From contig CAIYJE010000010.1 of assembly GCA_903926465.1 (NCBI GenBank), positions 1 through 64,000 on the forward strand: a DNA stretch of 64,000 nt, written 5' to 3'. Origin of the DNA: an uncultured Planctomycetales bacterium. GTDB taxonomy: Bacteria; Planctomycetota; Planctomycetia; Isosphaerales; Isosphaeraceae. The notes under the pieces are model-generated. The model was given only the letters and a program-made list of their open reading frames with translations, did no database searches and was not told the origin of the DNA. The translations under genes were made by a program, and so were the position numbers. Shown here one piece after another: positions 44,958 through 53,751 of the stretch; within the stretch, counting starts at the first letter, position 1; each line of letters begins with the position of its first letter.

Positions 44958-47119
44958 GTGATTCAGCGCCGTCGGCCGACTTGCCAGTCTTATTTAGCCA
45001 TAGCCCGCGCGCGAGCGCGGCCGATGCCCTGGCCCGGCTGGCCAGGACCATTGAGGAACCCGGCGCGCTCACGTTCAACGCCGCCAACCGGGCCGCGCTC
45101 GGGCGTGCGCTGGACCGCGTGGGCGCGCAGTTGCTGCGTGAAGAAGACCTTACGCTTACCATCGCACTTGCCGGCGGCTCTGGGGCTGGAAAAAGTACCC
45201 TCATCAATGCGTTGGCGGGCAGCGTCATTGCCGAGGCAGCCGCCCAGCGCCCCTGCACCATGCAAGCCACCGTTTACCACCACCGCAACGCCACGTCGGC
45301 CGGACTGCCGGCCGACCTGCTCCAGCAGGTGCGCACGGTCACTCACGAACGGCCGGAGTTGCGTTTCAAGGTGCTCATTGATACGCCCGACCTGGACACC
45401 TTTGCCACCCAGAACCGAGCAGCCACCCGGGCGTTGCTCAAGGCGGCTGGGCTGGTGATTTATGTATTCACCCCCGAAAAATACTGGGATGAGCGGGTCT
45501 GGTCGGTCATTCGCGAAGAGCAACGCTTTAGCGCCTGCCTGGCGGTCTTGAACAAGTCTGACACGGTTCCCGCCGCCGCCCTCGAAAAGGCCGCCGAAGA
45601 GATCAGACGCAGGTTTGCCGATCTGGGTAAGCCTGACCTGCCGATTCTGAGAGTTTCCGCGTTGCGCCACCTGGCCAGGGCCGATGGCTCACTGCCGCCG
45701 GCCTCCCCGGACCCAGCCCGGACCATCGACGAGTTCTCCAGCTTGCGGGCCTACATCGAATACGAACTCCGCGAGGGGGATATTGCCCGGATGCGCATCC
45801 AGCAGCGGCTGGGGGTGGTGAATTATCTGGAGCAAGAACTGGCACAGATCGTGCCGACCGATCTGCCCGGCAAGCTTGATCGCCTCTCGGCGCTGGCCGA
45901 AACCCAGATTGACGAGGCAACCGCCCAGCTTGGCGGCACTCTGGCGAATCGGATGGCCATGCTTGAGGCCGATCTCCGGCCGCTTACCAACCAGCGCAAG
46001 AACCAGCAGTTTTACGGCCCGTTCCGGGTTTGGGTCTCGGCTGGGTCGCTGGTAAGCGATGGCATTCCCAGGTTGGGCCGGCGGTTGCGCTTGCTGGGAG
46101 GAGCCGCGTCTGAGCATGACCCGGGTCCGCTGGCACCACACCGCGGCGAGGTTGAGGACCAGCTTCGGAACCGGGCTGCCCGGCTGCGTGATGCGGCTTT
46201 TGCCCAGGCCTTGCCCATTGATCGCTGGCGTTCGATTGCCTCGGAGACCGAGGCCGACAAGGTCCTGGGTGACCTTGCCGGCGAGCTTCAGGGTCGGTTC
46301 CTGTCTGCGGAACTCAAGGGGGCCGGTCGCTTGCGCGCGGTGGCCTGGTCGGCCAGTTTGCTGGGCTCGATCATTCCCGTGGCACTGGCTGCCTATGCGC
46401 TCTGGGCGTTGCTGGTTCGGCTCAGCCGTGGTCAGTTTCCCAGCGGTCCGGGCATGCTGGGACTGGTGATTGCACTCACGGTTCTGGCCTATGTAGTGTT
46501 GCAGGCACTCACGGCTGTGGCTCTCACAGGTACCGGCCCGCCGCCGGTTAGCACGGTGGGCCCGCTATCGATCCATGCTGTTTTGAAACGTACCCTGGGA
46601 GGCTGGATCAGCGCCTACCGCCAGGCAATAGAGGCCGACCTGCACGCCATTCAACAGCCGATTGCCGTGCTCCGCGCGGTGGCCGAGGCTCCACTCGACC
46701 AACGGGGACTGAGTGAGGCCCCCCGCCACCCTTCGCCGCTCGCTTCACTTCCCCGCCCCGCTCTAACGCCGGTTGTCATGTCCCAGGCTCCAGTAGAGCC
46801 AGAGCATTCCGAAGTCGCGGTTGCAGAACTCCAGACCATCGAGCCTGAAGGCTTAGAAGCCGAAACGCCAGTGATTGCGCTGGCCGCACCGGCTGTGGCT
46901 GAGCCAATTGAGGGGCCGGTTGTCCGCGAGTCGGACCGGTTGGAATCCTCGGAACCGGTTCTGGTTTCCGAACCTGCCCCAACCGTTGCCCCAGTCCGTG
47001 AGCAGGCCCATGCTGAGCCTTCCGAGGAAGAACCTTTGGCCCCGGTTCCAACAGAACGACCTGCGGATCTGTTCCGTAAGGCGTTTGAGCGTCAGGCTGG
47101 TCGTGGGCCCAAGCCTTGA
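44954..47119 (+). CDS. Dynamin-like GTPase with two membrane helices, second of a coupled pair
   Basis: A 721-residue protein. Its GTPase domain has canonical motifs: P-loop GGSGAGKST (74-82), DTPD (143-146) and NKSD (200-203). A helical middle is followed by two membrane helices at about 460-530 (LLGSIIPVALAAYALWALL and MLGLVIALTVLAYVVLQALT), then a Pro/Glu/Ala-rich C-terminal tail of about 170 residues. Its ATG overlaps the first GTPase stop (ATGA). Bacterial dynamin-like proteins often come as such pairs and remodel membranes. One soluble and one membrane-anchored partner suggests a heteromeric machine, which is inference. Confidence 0.78.
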   Translation: MSDSAPSADLPVLFSHSPRASAADALARLARTIEEPGALTFNAANRAALGRALDRVGAQLLREEDLTLTIALAGGSGAGKSTLINALAGSVIAEAAAQRPCTMQATVYHHRNATSAGLPADLLQQVRTVTHERPELRFKVLIDTPDLDTFATQNRAATRALLKAAGLVIYVFTPEKYWDERVWSVIREEQRFSACLAVLNKSDTVPAAALEKAAEEIRRRFADLGKPDLPILRVSALRHLARADGSLPPASPDPARTIDEFSSLRAYIEYELREGDIARMRIQQRLGVVNYLEQELAQIVPTDLPGKLDRLSALAETQIDEATAQLGGTLANRMAMLEADLRPLTNQRKNQQFYGPFRVWVSAGSLVSDGIPRLGRRLRLLGGAASEHDPGPLAPHRGEVEDQLRNRAARLRDAAFAQALPIDRWRSIASETEADKVLGDLAGELQGRFLSAELKGAGRLRAVAWSASLLGSIIPVALAAYALWALLVRLSRGQFPSGPGMLGLVIALTVLAYVVLQALTAVALTGTGPPPVSTVGPLSIHAVLKRTLGGWISAYRQAIEADLHAIQQPIAVLRAVAEAPLDQRGLSEAPRHPSPLASLPRPALTPVVMSQAPVEPEHSEVAVAELQTIEPEGLEAETPVIALAAPAVAEPIEGPVVRESDRLESSEPVLVSEPAPTVAPVREQAHAEPSEEEPLAPVPTERPADLFRKAFERQAGRGPKP

Positions 47120-47137
47120 GGCTGTTGGTGGGGTGCG

Positions 47138-47800
47138 TTAGTTGATCTGGCCGTTGATCATCACGTTGGTGGTGCCGGTGGAGTAAACCTGGCCGGTCAC
47201 CAGCATGGTGGCAGGTCCTCGCCCTGCGTGATTGGAAGCGCCGTAGTAAATTCGCACGGTGCCGCTACCGAGACCGGAAATGAACGTGCCGCCGCTGACG
47301 CTTTGGTCTACCTGATAGCTGAACCGGTTGGGCCGTCCGTGTGCGTCGACAGCGTCAGGGACAGCCGTGAGCCGGAGTCCGAGTTGGGCGCCGTTGTTGA
47401 TGTTCCGGTCCAGCAGGGTCATCAGCCCGGTTGCCGGGGTGGTGGGATCGGTCGGAATGATGATCCGGGTTTGCTGGCTTCCGTGCAGGAACATCGTTGA
47501 GGTTCCTGCACCCAGCAGGTAGAACTGCGCGGCTTCGGTGCTGAACCGGCCTGGCCCCTGCTGCCAGCTACCGGTCATGCTGGCTTTGAAGCTGAGCCGC
47601 CGCTGTTCACGGGCGGTTGGCGTGCCGGTTGGAAACAGGACCTGATTGTTGGTATCTGTGGGTGCCGGCGGTAAGGGGGTCGCCGTGGGATGCACGTGGG
47701 GCGTGGTTGCAAGCACCGCAAGTACCGACATGACCACACGAGTCTCCATCGTTTCTAGCTTGGGCGCTCGTCGGCGTATGTTCCGTACAGGCTTTGCCAT
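47138..47800 (-). CDS. Secreted protein with LEPR-type motif (METRVVMS)
   Basis: A 220-residue protein. A basic N terminus (RNIRRRAPKLE) leads to METRVVMSVLAVLA (18-31), which matches the LEPRxLL-type export motif. A Pro/Thr-rich spacer follows, then a beta-rich region with repeated Gly (FYLLGAGTSTMFLHGSQQ, GSGTVRIYYGAS). No family is recognised beyond the motif. It converges on the dynamin-like gene with 18 bases between stops. Confidence 0.7.
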   Translation of the reverse strand: MAKPVRNIRRRAPKLETMETRVVMSVLAVLATTPHVHPTATPLPPAPTDTNNQVLFPTGTPTAREQRRLSFKASMTGSWQQGPGRFSTEAAQFYLLGAGTSTMFLHGSQQTRIIIPTDPTTPATGLMTLLDRNINNGAQLGLRLTAVPDAVDAHGRPNRFSYQVDQSVSGGTFISGLGSGTVRIYYGASNHAGRGPATMLVTGQVYSTGTTNVMINGQIN

Positions 47801-47995
47801 GGCCGGCCTCCGTGCGAGTTGAGAGTTTCTCGATCCTTCATCTTATTCTGGATATCGGACCGGCCGGCTGCCTGATTCTAGGGATCTTGGGCCGGAATTG
47901 GGGCGAACGTGGAGCTGTGTCGATCTTGCCGACTGGTGGATCGGGCCCCTGCAATGGTTCCCCACGGCATCGGCCCCGTTTGACGCGATCATGCA

Positions 47996-49039
47996 GTGGG
48001 TTGTAGTGTGAGTGATATCAAGATTGGTCAAGCATGGGTCGGGCTTGAAAACGGTCAGGGGCTCTTTCGAGCGTCTTTTGAATTTGCGGTTCCAGAACTG
48101 GGCGGTTTGATTGCTGTGACTGAGAGTGCGAATCAGAATTTGAGGCTGGACAAGCGGGTGGCGGAGCAATTTCGCTTATCGCGTTCGGCTGCGCAAGAAG
48201 CGATTTTAACAGGTCGGGTGGATGTGGATGGGGTCCGGTGCGATGAACCCGGCCGCTCGGTTTCGCCCACCCACATGCTGGTCTACAACCCGAACCGCCC
48301 GAAGTTGAGGCGGGTGGTGGGTGTTCCGCTCAAAGTGATCTATGAAGACACCCACGTTTTGATCGTCAACAAGCCATTCGGTATTCTCACGCTTCCCACG
48401 GCCGCGCATGAGCCTGATACGCTGGCCACCCGGGTGGAGAGATATCTCCGCATCAGGCAAAAAGGACTTCCTTACGTTGGCATCATTCACAGGCTTGACC
48501 GCGACACCTCGGGGGCGATTGCGTTTGCCAAAACTCCCGAGAGCCTGGAAGCCTTTCAGGGCCTGTTCAAGGCCCATGATATCGAGCGACAATACCTGGC
48601 TGTGGTTGAGGGGACCGTCCTCAGGCAGGAAGGGACGATCGACCGCCGGATTGTGCTCAACGCCGATGCGCCTCGGCATCGTGTGGCTCACGGGCCAGAC
48701 GAGGGGGTGGAAGCGGTGACGCACTATCAGGTCCTGGAGCGGTTTGGGCCGGTTGCCACTCTGGTTGCCTGCTGGCTTGAGACCGGCCGAACCCACCAGA
48801 TCCGTTTGCACCTGGCCTCACTGGGCCACCCGGTGGTGGGGGATGTCCGTTACCGGAACCCGGGTCGGCCGCGAACCAAAGCCCAGTTCCATCGCCAGGC
48901 ACTGCATGCTCAGACCCTGGGCTTCAAGCAGCCTATTACCGGGAAGACCGTTCGGGTGGAAACCCCACCCCCCGCTGATCTCACGGCCCTGATTGTCGAC
49001 CTCCGCAACCGGTACGGACTGCCCAACGCTGGCGGGTGA
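47996..49039 (+). CDS. RluA-family pseudouridine synthase
   Basis: A 347-residue RNA-modifying enzyme that turns uridine into pseudouridine in rRNA or tRNA. An S4 RNA-binding domain lies at about 48-98 (LRLDKRVAEQFRLSRSAAQEAI). The catalytic Asp is D168 in HRLDRDTSG (165-173), and GRTHQIRLHL lies near the C terminus. The domain order is that of RluD/RluC. GTG at 47996 or 48008 are both possible starts; the N-terminal 40 residues are longer than in most relatives. The site it modifies cannot be told from sequence. Confidence 0.9.
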   Translation: MGCSVSDIKIGQAWVGLENGQGLFRASFEFAVPELGGLIAVTESANQNLRLDKRVAEQFRLSRSAAQEAILTGRVDVDGVRCDEPGRSVSPTHMLVYNPNRPKLRRVVGVPLKVIYEDTHVLIVNKPFGILTLPTAAHEPDTLATRVERYLRIRQKGLPYVGIIHRLDRDTSGAIAFAKTPESLEAFQGLFKAHDIERQYLAVVEGTVLRQEGTIDRRIVLNADAPRHRVAHGPDEGVEAVTHYQVLERFGPVATLVACWLETGRTHQIRLHLASLGHPVVGDVRYRNPGRPRTKAQFHRQALHAQTLGFKQPITGKTVRVETPPPADLTALIVDLRNRYGLPNAGG

Positions 49040-49067
49040 TGCGTCTGGTTGCAAACCAAGTTTCCCC

Positions 49068-49102
49068 GATCATTGCCGGCGACCGGGAGCCTGGCGATGA
49101 TC
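49068..49102. terminator. Hairpin between convergent genes
   Basis: GATCATTGCC (49068-49077) pairs with GGCGATGATC (49093-49102), ten positions with one T-G wobble, around a 15-base loop. It lies 28 bases after the pseudouridine synthase stop and 30 before the end of the convergent gene. No T run follows. Confidence 0.4.
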
Positions 49103-49131
49103 GCGGATTTGAGACTTGCACCGCCCTGGCC

Positions 49132-49554
49132 TCAGTCGCCAATGGTCGATCCCTCGTCTCTCAGATGGTAATGGCCGGAATTATCGGTCTCATCTCCATT
49201 CAGGGTATGTCCTTGAATCGACGCACGGAGCGTCTTGGGTTCGTGGTGGAGCAGTCTTTGGCGGTCTGCGCAGGGGATGCAAATTCGTTCGTCCCCGCGT
49301 TGTAAGTAAATCTCGCCGTCGCCCAGGCGGTGATACGTCGTCTCGCCTGGGTTCATCAGGAAGCAGAACATTCTCTCGCTGCCTACCTTCAGAACCACCT
49401 TCCAGCCAGGCTCCCGAACGAACAGGCGTGGGATCACCGCTTCCCGCAACGGTTCCCGGTCTGAAATCGAGAACCGATCAAGCTCCCGGCCCACCTTGGA
49501 TTGGCGCTGGGTAGTCGTTTCGGGCGAGTTGGGTCGGCTGTGGCTCGGGTCCAT
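49132..49554 (-). CDS. Protein of unknown function
   Basis: A 140-residue soluble protein. The first 45 residues are polar and Arg/Ser-rich; the rest reads as beta strands (PGWKVVLKVGSERMFCFLMNP, GEIYLQRGDERICIPC). The ATG at 49554 has GGAGG eight bases upstream, which decides the start. No family or catalytic motif is recognised. Confidence 0.6.
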   Translation of the reverse strand: MDPSHSRPNSPETTTQRQSKVGRELDRFSISDREPLREAVIPRLFVREPGWKVVLKVGSERMFCFLMNPGETTYHRLGDGEIYLQRGDERICIPCADRQRLLHHEPKTLRASIQGHTLNGDETDNSGHYHLRDEGSTIGD

Positions 49555-50018
49555 CACAGTGTTCCTCCGGTTGAGTGGATTGACATGGAATTGCAATGGC
49601 TACCATCTCACAGAATTCTAGTCACACGGTACCAAGACCAGTAGTGGTACCAGGTTTTTGTGCTAGCGGGTGGGGTTGTGCGGCGCAAATGGTACACAGG
49701 GATGGTGTGCGTTGCAGGGATTGTGGCGAAGGTATTGCCTGGTGTCTGGATTTGCAACCTATGCAGATCTCCCGAATTGACTAAACTGACAAACTTTCTT
49801 GCCTGGAGGCTTATTGTGGATTAGATTGTAATCTGCTTGGGTAAAGTGGGGTGACTTGGCGGCACGGTTAAGCTGTGCGAATTTTGCCTGTCGTTTCATT
49901 GTGCTCAGTGCGATTCCGTTCCCAATAATGATGCACCGTGTTGGGGTCGATTTAACGCGCTCGGAACGACTTCGTTGTTTGAGTGCGTTGCCATGACGAC
50001 ACCATTGGAGATTTAGGC
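49555..50018. other. Intergenic region upstream of the Cys/Tyr/Gly-rich protein
   Basis: A short hairpin (GGTACCA 49628-49634 with TGGTACC 49645-49651) followed by AGGTTTTTG could end a transcript from the left or form part of the leader. No gene is seen in the rest. TTGGAGA precedes the ATG at 50019. Confidence 0.4.
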
Positions 50019-50750
50019 ATGCATGCGACAGTGATTCTGATGATGGCGTTGAGCGGCCTGGGCTGCCATAACAAGTCGTGCGGCAATGGTTATGCCGCCG
50101 CTCCGGCTGCGTGTTCAAGCGGCTGTGGCGATGTGGTTGATAGTGGCTACTACCCCAGTAGCCAGGTTGGGACCATCGACTCCTGCTCCAGCTGCAGTGG
50201 TTCTGGTTACGGCGCGGCCGGCTACACCTCTGGCTACAGCAGCGGCATGTACGATGCTAGCTATGCCGCCGTCAACTACGGTTCTTACGGCTCACGTGGC
50301 TGCTTCAGCGGTTGGAAGAAGCGGGGCGGTGGCCTGTTCAGCTGCTTCAAGAAGAACCGTGGCTGCTACGCTCCAACCTCTTACGGCTGTGAAGCCGGTG
50401 CTTATGATACCAGCTACAGCACCCCGGTCTTTGGCAGCTACACCCCCGGTTACGTGGGTGGTGACGCTGTGTACGGTAGCTCCCAGGCTTACGGCTCTGG
50501 CCAGGTAGTTGGCTCGACCCAGTACACCGGCTCTGCTCAGGCCCCTGCCTACACCAGCACCTCGGCCAGCATGGTCGCACCTGTGGCCGCTGACACGATC
50601 ACTGCCCCTGCTCCACCAGCTCCGGCCGCTCCAGATGCCGCTCCCATTCCACCCGCACCCGCTGTCGACCCCACGGCCCCAGCGGCTGCCGCGGTTGAAG
50701 CGGCTGCTGAAGCTGTTCCTGTGGCCCCGGCTCCTGCTGCCGCTCCCTGA
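50019..50750 (+). CDS. Exported Cys/Tyr/Gly/Ser-rich protein with Ala/Pro tail
   Basis: A 243-residue protein. A short hydrophobic start (ATVILMMALSGLGC) may be a signal or a non-canonical lipoprotein signal with Cys at 16. Residues about 20-190 are built from Gly, Ser, Tyr and Cys (SGYGAAGYTSGYSSGMY, GCFSGWKKRGGGLFSCF), and the last 60 residues are nearly all Ala, Pro and Val. The cysteines could cross-link the protein in the envelope. No family is recognised. The gene has its own strong terminator, and its codons are even and GC-rich, which fits high expression. Confidence 0.65.
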   Translation: MHATVILMMALSGLGCHNKSCGNGYAAAPAACSSGCGDVVDSGYYPSSQVGTIDSCSSCSGSGYGAAGYTSGYSSGMYDASYAAVNYGSYGSRGCFSGWKKRGGGLFSCFKKNRGCYAPTSYGCEAGAYDTSYSTPVFGSYTPGYVGGDAVYGSSQAYGSGQVVGSTQYTGSAQAPAYTSTSASMVAPVAADTITAPAPPAPAAPDAAPIPPAPAVDPTAPAAAAVEAAAEAVPVAPAPAAAP

Positions 50751-50788
50751 GTGGGACCGTTGAAGCTTGTGATTGTGACTTGCTAGAG

Positions 50789-50832
50789 AAACAGGCCCCG
50801 TCCTTCAAGCTTGAAGGACGGGGCCTGTTTCG
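50789..50832. terminator. 44-bp perfect palindrome, bidirectional terminator
   Basis: Positions 50789-50810 and 50811-50832 are exact complements with no spacer, centred on AAGCTT. It lies 38 bases after the stop of the Cys/Tyr/Gly-rich gene and 29 bases beyond the stop of the convergent hydrolase gene, and each arm ends in a T or A run. A bidirectional intrinsic terminator is the likeliest reading. Confidence 0.8.
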
Positions 50833-50861
50833 TTGAATTCGCGAACTGGACGCCAGGGGAA

Positions 50862-52043
50862 TCAGGGCTTGGTTGCGAATCTGGCTCGGGCCGCTTCGGC
50901 AAACGCGCCCTGGCTTTTGCCGCCGTCGCCCGGGAAGCCGGCATGTTGAACCAGGAACACGGTGACCATGCCTGTTTTGGAATCAATATTCATGCTGGTG
51001 GAGAAGGCACCGCCATGGCCAAAAGATTCGCCGCCGGTGGACCAGCCCAGGCCATACCCCTCGGGGATTTTGTCTCCGGTTTGTTTCTTGGTCATCTCTG
51101 CAACGGCCGCCTCGGATAGGTAACGACGTCCTTCGAACTCGCCACGGTTCAAAATCATCTGACAGAATCGACCCACATCTCGGGCGGTCGAAAAAAGGCC
51201 ACCTGCGGGCATCGGTTCCCGAGAAGGGTCATCCAGCGGGTAGGAAAGCTGGCCAACGGTAATCTTTTCCAGCCCCTTGCCTCCTTCGCCCGGCTTGTAG
51301 CTGGTGGCCAGTCTGCCGATTTGCTCGGCGTTGGGAGTGAAGGTGGTGTCAGACATACCCAGGGGGCGGAACAGGCGTGTTTCCAGGAATTCCTCGTAGG
51401 TCTGACCGCTGGTAATCTCGATGATCCGGCCGGCGGTGTTGATCCCCGCGTTTGAGTACTGATATTTGCTGCCGGGCTCGAACTCCAGCGGGGTCATGGC
51501 GTAGCTTTTGGCGGCAATGGTCAGCGGGAGCCGGTCGAGAGTCGGGCGTTCCATCACCGAGGCAAAGGGCAACCCGCTGGTGTGTCTGAGCAGGTCACGG
51601 ACGGTGATTGGCCGTGCGGGCCGCTTGAGAAAGCGGTGGTCGGCAGAGGTGTCAACGGCCAGCCAGACATCCTGAAATTCCGGGATGTACTTGGCCACCG
51701 GATCATCCAGGCCCACTTTGCCTTCATCCACCAAGATCATGAGCGCACTGGCCGTGATGGGCTTGGACTGCGAGGCAATCCAGAACAGAGCGTTGGTGGG
51801 CATCGGGCGGGCGTTCTCAAGGTCGGCCGCCCCAACGGCGTCCAGACTCAAAATTTTCTCGCGATCCGCCACCAGCACCACTGCGCCGGCCAGTTCATGA
51901 CGATCGACAAACGGCTGCAAGGCGGCGGTGATCGGGTTATGGTCTCGCGTCTGATTGGTCTGCGCCATCAGCACCGGGCTGGAAGTGAGTCTGGCCGTAA
52001 GGCCGATCAACAAGATGAGCTGCGGTGGTGTCAATCGAGTCAT
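50862..52043 (-). CDS. Exported serine beta-lactamase-like hydrolase
   Basis: A 393-residue protein of the class C beta-lactamase/DD-peptidase/esterase fold. A signal peptide (about 1-27) is followed by the nucleophile motif SQSK (91-94), the tyrosine motif YSN (196-198), and the C-terminal HGGAFS where KTG stands in true beta-lactamases. The HGG form is common in esterases and D-amino-peptide hydrolases of this fold, so antibiotic resistance should not be assumed. It is monocistronic and faces the palindromic terminator. Confidence 0.88.
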   Translation of the reverse strand: MTRLTPPQLILLIGLTARLTSSPVLMAQTNQTRDHNPITAALQPFVDRHELAGAVVLVADREKILSLDAVGAADLENARPMPTNALFWIASQSKPITASALMILVDEGKVGLDDPVAKYIPEFQDVWLAVDTSADHRFLKRPARPITVRDLLRHTSGLPFASVMERPTLDRLPLTIAAKSYAMTPLEFEPGSKYQYSNAGINTAGRIIEITSGQTYEEFLETRLFRPLGMSDTTFTPNAEQIGRLATSYKPGEGGKGLEKITVGQLSYPLDDPSREPMPAGGLFSTARDVGRFCQMILNRGEFEGRRYLSEAAVAEMTKKQTGDKIPEGYGLGWSTGGESFGHGGAFSTSMNIDSKTGMVTVFLVQHAGFPGDGGKSQGAFAEAARARFATKP

Positions 52044-52225
52044 GGGTGAAAGATCTCCGTAGGGGGAATGAATCCAACGAGTTCAGGCTGGCTTGCATCG
52101 GGGCCCAAGCATGGGGCCTGTAGTTCAAGGAAGACAGATATCATGAAGCCGCAAAAGCCGCCATGAAAGGGATTGCTAGCGAGTGGGGTGGATTCGGGTC
52201 ATTGCCCCGTTGAACTCAGCAGGCA

Positions 52226-53407
52226 TCAGGTCAGTGCGTATTCGTGGTATTCGGCTTGGCAAGTTGGGCTGAACGAGACGCGAAGTCGTCTTTCGACCGG
52301 ATCAAGCTGGAGACTGGCGGAAGTGCTCCAGTAACTGGAGTGCATGCAGATGGTGTTGAGGCTGCCGAGACCGTCCTGTCCATGGTCTGATAAAATTCTG
52401 GCAATTTCCGCCGAATCGAGCCGACTGGCGGAGTTGAGGAGCATCTCAAGACGTGCGTACCGCACGATCGAGGATTCCAGCACGTTCGTACCTCGCAACG
52501 GGCCCGGGGCCCTGCAATCAAAAACGGCCCGGCGATCGATTTCCACGGCTACGGTTTTCGCGCCCGAGAGTTTGTTGGTGTGGGCCAGCCAGTTGCGGCC
52601 GGGTTCTGGACGACGGACCTCGATTTCCCGGTTTGTGAGTTCGACGGACGCCAGATCGCCGGTGGCATCTACCAGCATGAGCAGTCCCCCGCCCCAGCGT
52701 GGCTGGATTGCCAGCCATTCGATGGCGGATGCCACGCTGGCACAACCGGCCAGCAACCCGGAAATCCGCATGGAGAGGGTGGGAGCTGGGGTGCCGTGAT
52801 CGGTGGTCATGGCGTAGTTGTACGAAACCGCCAGGCCGGCCTCGTTCACGCCGTCGATGGCCCCGCAGAGCGGCGCCACCAGAAAATCAACCGACCGGTA
52901 GCCGTTACTGGGCCGGCTTTCGCGGATGGCAAAGTAGGGTCGGACCGGGGCAATGTAGTCAAAGTTATGGGCCAGCAGGGGACCGCTGCCGGATTGGCCC
53001 CCATTCCGAACCGCAAGTGCGGTGCAGCCGCCCAGGTGTGGGGTTAAGACATGCGTGTAAGCCCCGACGGCGCCGAGCATGGCTTCCATGGCCTGGATCA
53101 GCCAGAGGGATCGAAGTGGAACCCCGGACCCTTCGGAAATACCCAGAAGACGATCGGCCATGGACGGGCAGAGAGATTGGATGGCGGAGCCAAACTTCCG
53201 GGTCGCTTTCTGTTCGCTGGCGAGCCTGAACAGTGGGGCCGGCATCCAGCGCGGTTTCAGAAGCTGATAGGGTTCCACCTGCTCCAGGTCTTGAACGGCC
53301 CCCCGAATTCGATCTCGGAGTTGCTCACCCTGTGCGCGACCCAGGGCACGAGGGGGGCCTTCACACGTGGCGATGGGTCGCACCTGAACAGGTACCAGAT
53401 TCCGCAT
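52226..53407 (-). CDS. C45-type acyltransferase/amidase (penicillin-acyltransferase-like)
   Basis: A 393-residue Ntn-hydrolase-fold protein. The candidate N-terminal nucleophile after self-cleavage is C128 in GGCTALAV, preceded by LTPHL and followed by LLAHNFDY, which corresponds to the family's (G)RNxD/W segment. GIDGVNEAGLAVSYN and LAHTNKL are further family landmarks. Relatives swap acyl groups on amides or remove them. No signal peptide is seen. The ATG at 53407 was chosen because the frame upstream to 53878 is Pro/Arg-rich and overlaps the divergent glycosyltransferase gene. The substrate is unknown. Confidence 0.82.
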   Translation of the reverse strand: MRNLVPVQVRPIATCEGPPRALGRAQGEQLRDRIRGAVQDLEQVEPYQLLKPRWMPAPLFRLASEQKATRKFGSAIQSLCPSMADRLLGISEGSGVPLRSLWLIQAMEAMLGAVGAYTHVLTPHLGGCTALAVRNGGQSGSGPLLAHNFDYIAPVRPYFAIRESRPSNGYRSVDFLVAPLCGAIDGVNEAGLAVSYNYAMTTDHGTPAPTLSMRISGLLAGCASVASAIEWLAIQPRWGGGLLMLVDATGDLASVELTNREIEVRRPEPGRNWLAHTNKLSGAKTVAVEIDRRAVFDCRAPGPLRGTNVLESSIVRYARLEMLLNSASRLDSAEIARILSDHGQDGLGSLNTICMHSSYWSTSASLQLDPVERRLRVSFSPTCQAEYHEYALT

Positions 53408-53751
53408 CAATGCCCTCGCTCCTGGATGGATGGTGACCGGTTTAGCGTACGCTTGCCTGGAATTCTCAGGAGATCGGTGCTTGAATTCCAGGAAAAACAA
53501 GAAAGTGGGGCAAGATTGCCTCGGTATTCTAGGTTGCCTTTGGTTTTGCCGAGGTCCGTCCCATAGATGGTCAGGCCGTGACTTCGGGGGGTTTTGTGAA
53601 GAATCAAAAACTGGTCTGGAACGGCGGTGGGTACGCCTTTCGCCGTTTCTGGCTTCCGGTATACTTCTGGGTAATTCTGCTAGCCAAAGAAGGCTGAAGT
53701 TTGGTGGGTGGTCCCGAACTTTGAGGCAGTTCGCAACACGGAGGAGCACCG
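53408..53751. other. Divergent promoter region
   Basis: This 344-base stretch lies between two divergent genes. It holds the ribosome-binding site GGAGG for the glycosyltransferase and A/T-richer words near 53590-53690, but no clear -35/-10 pair or gene was found. Confidence 0.4.

Noticed and set aside
50862-52043. Antibiotic-resistance beta-lactamase
   Set aside because: HGG replaces KTG, which is common in esterase and peptidase relatives, so resistance cannot be claimed.
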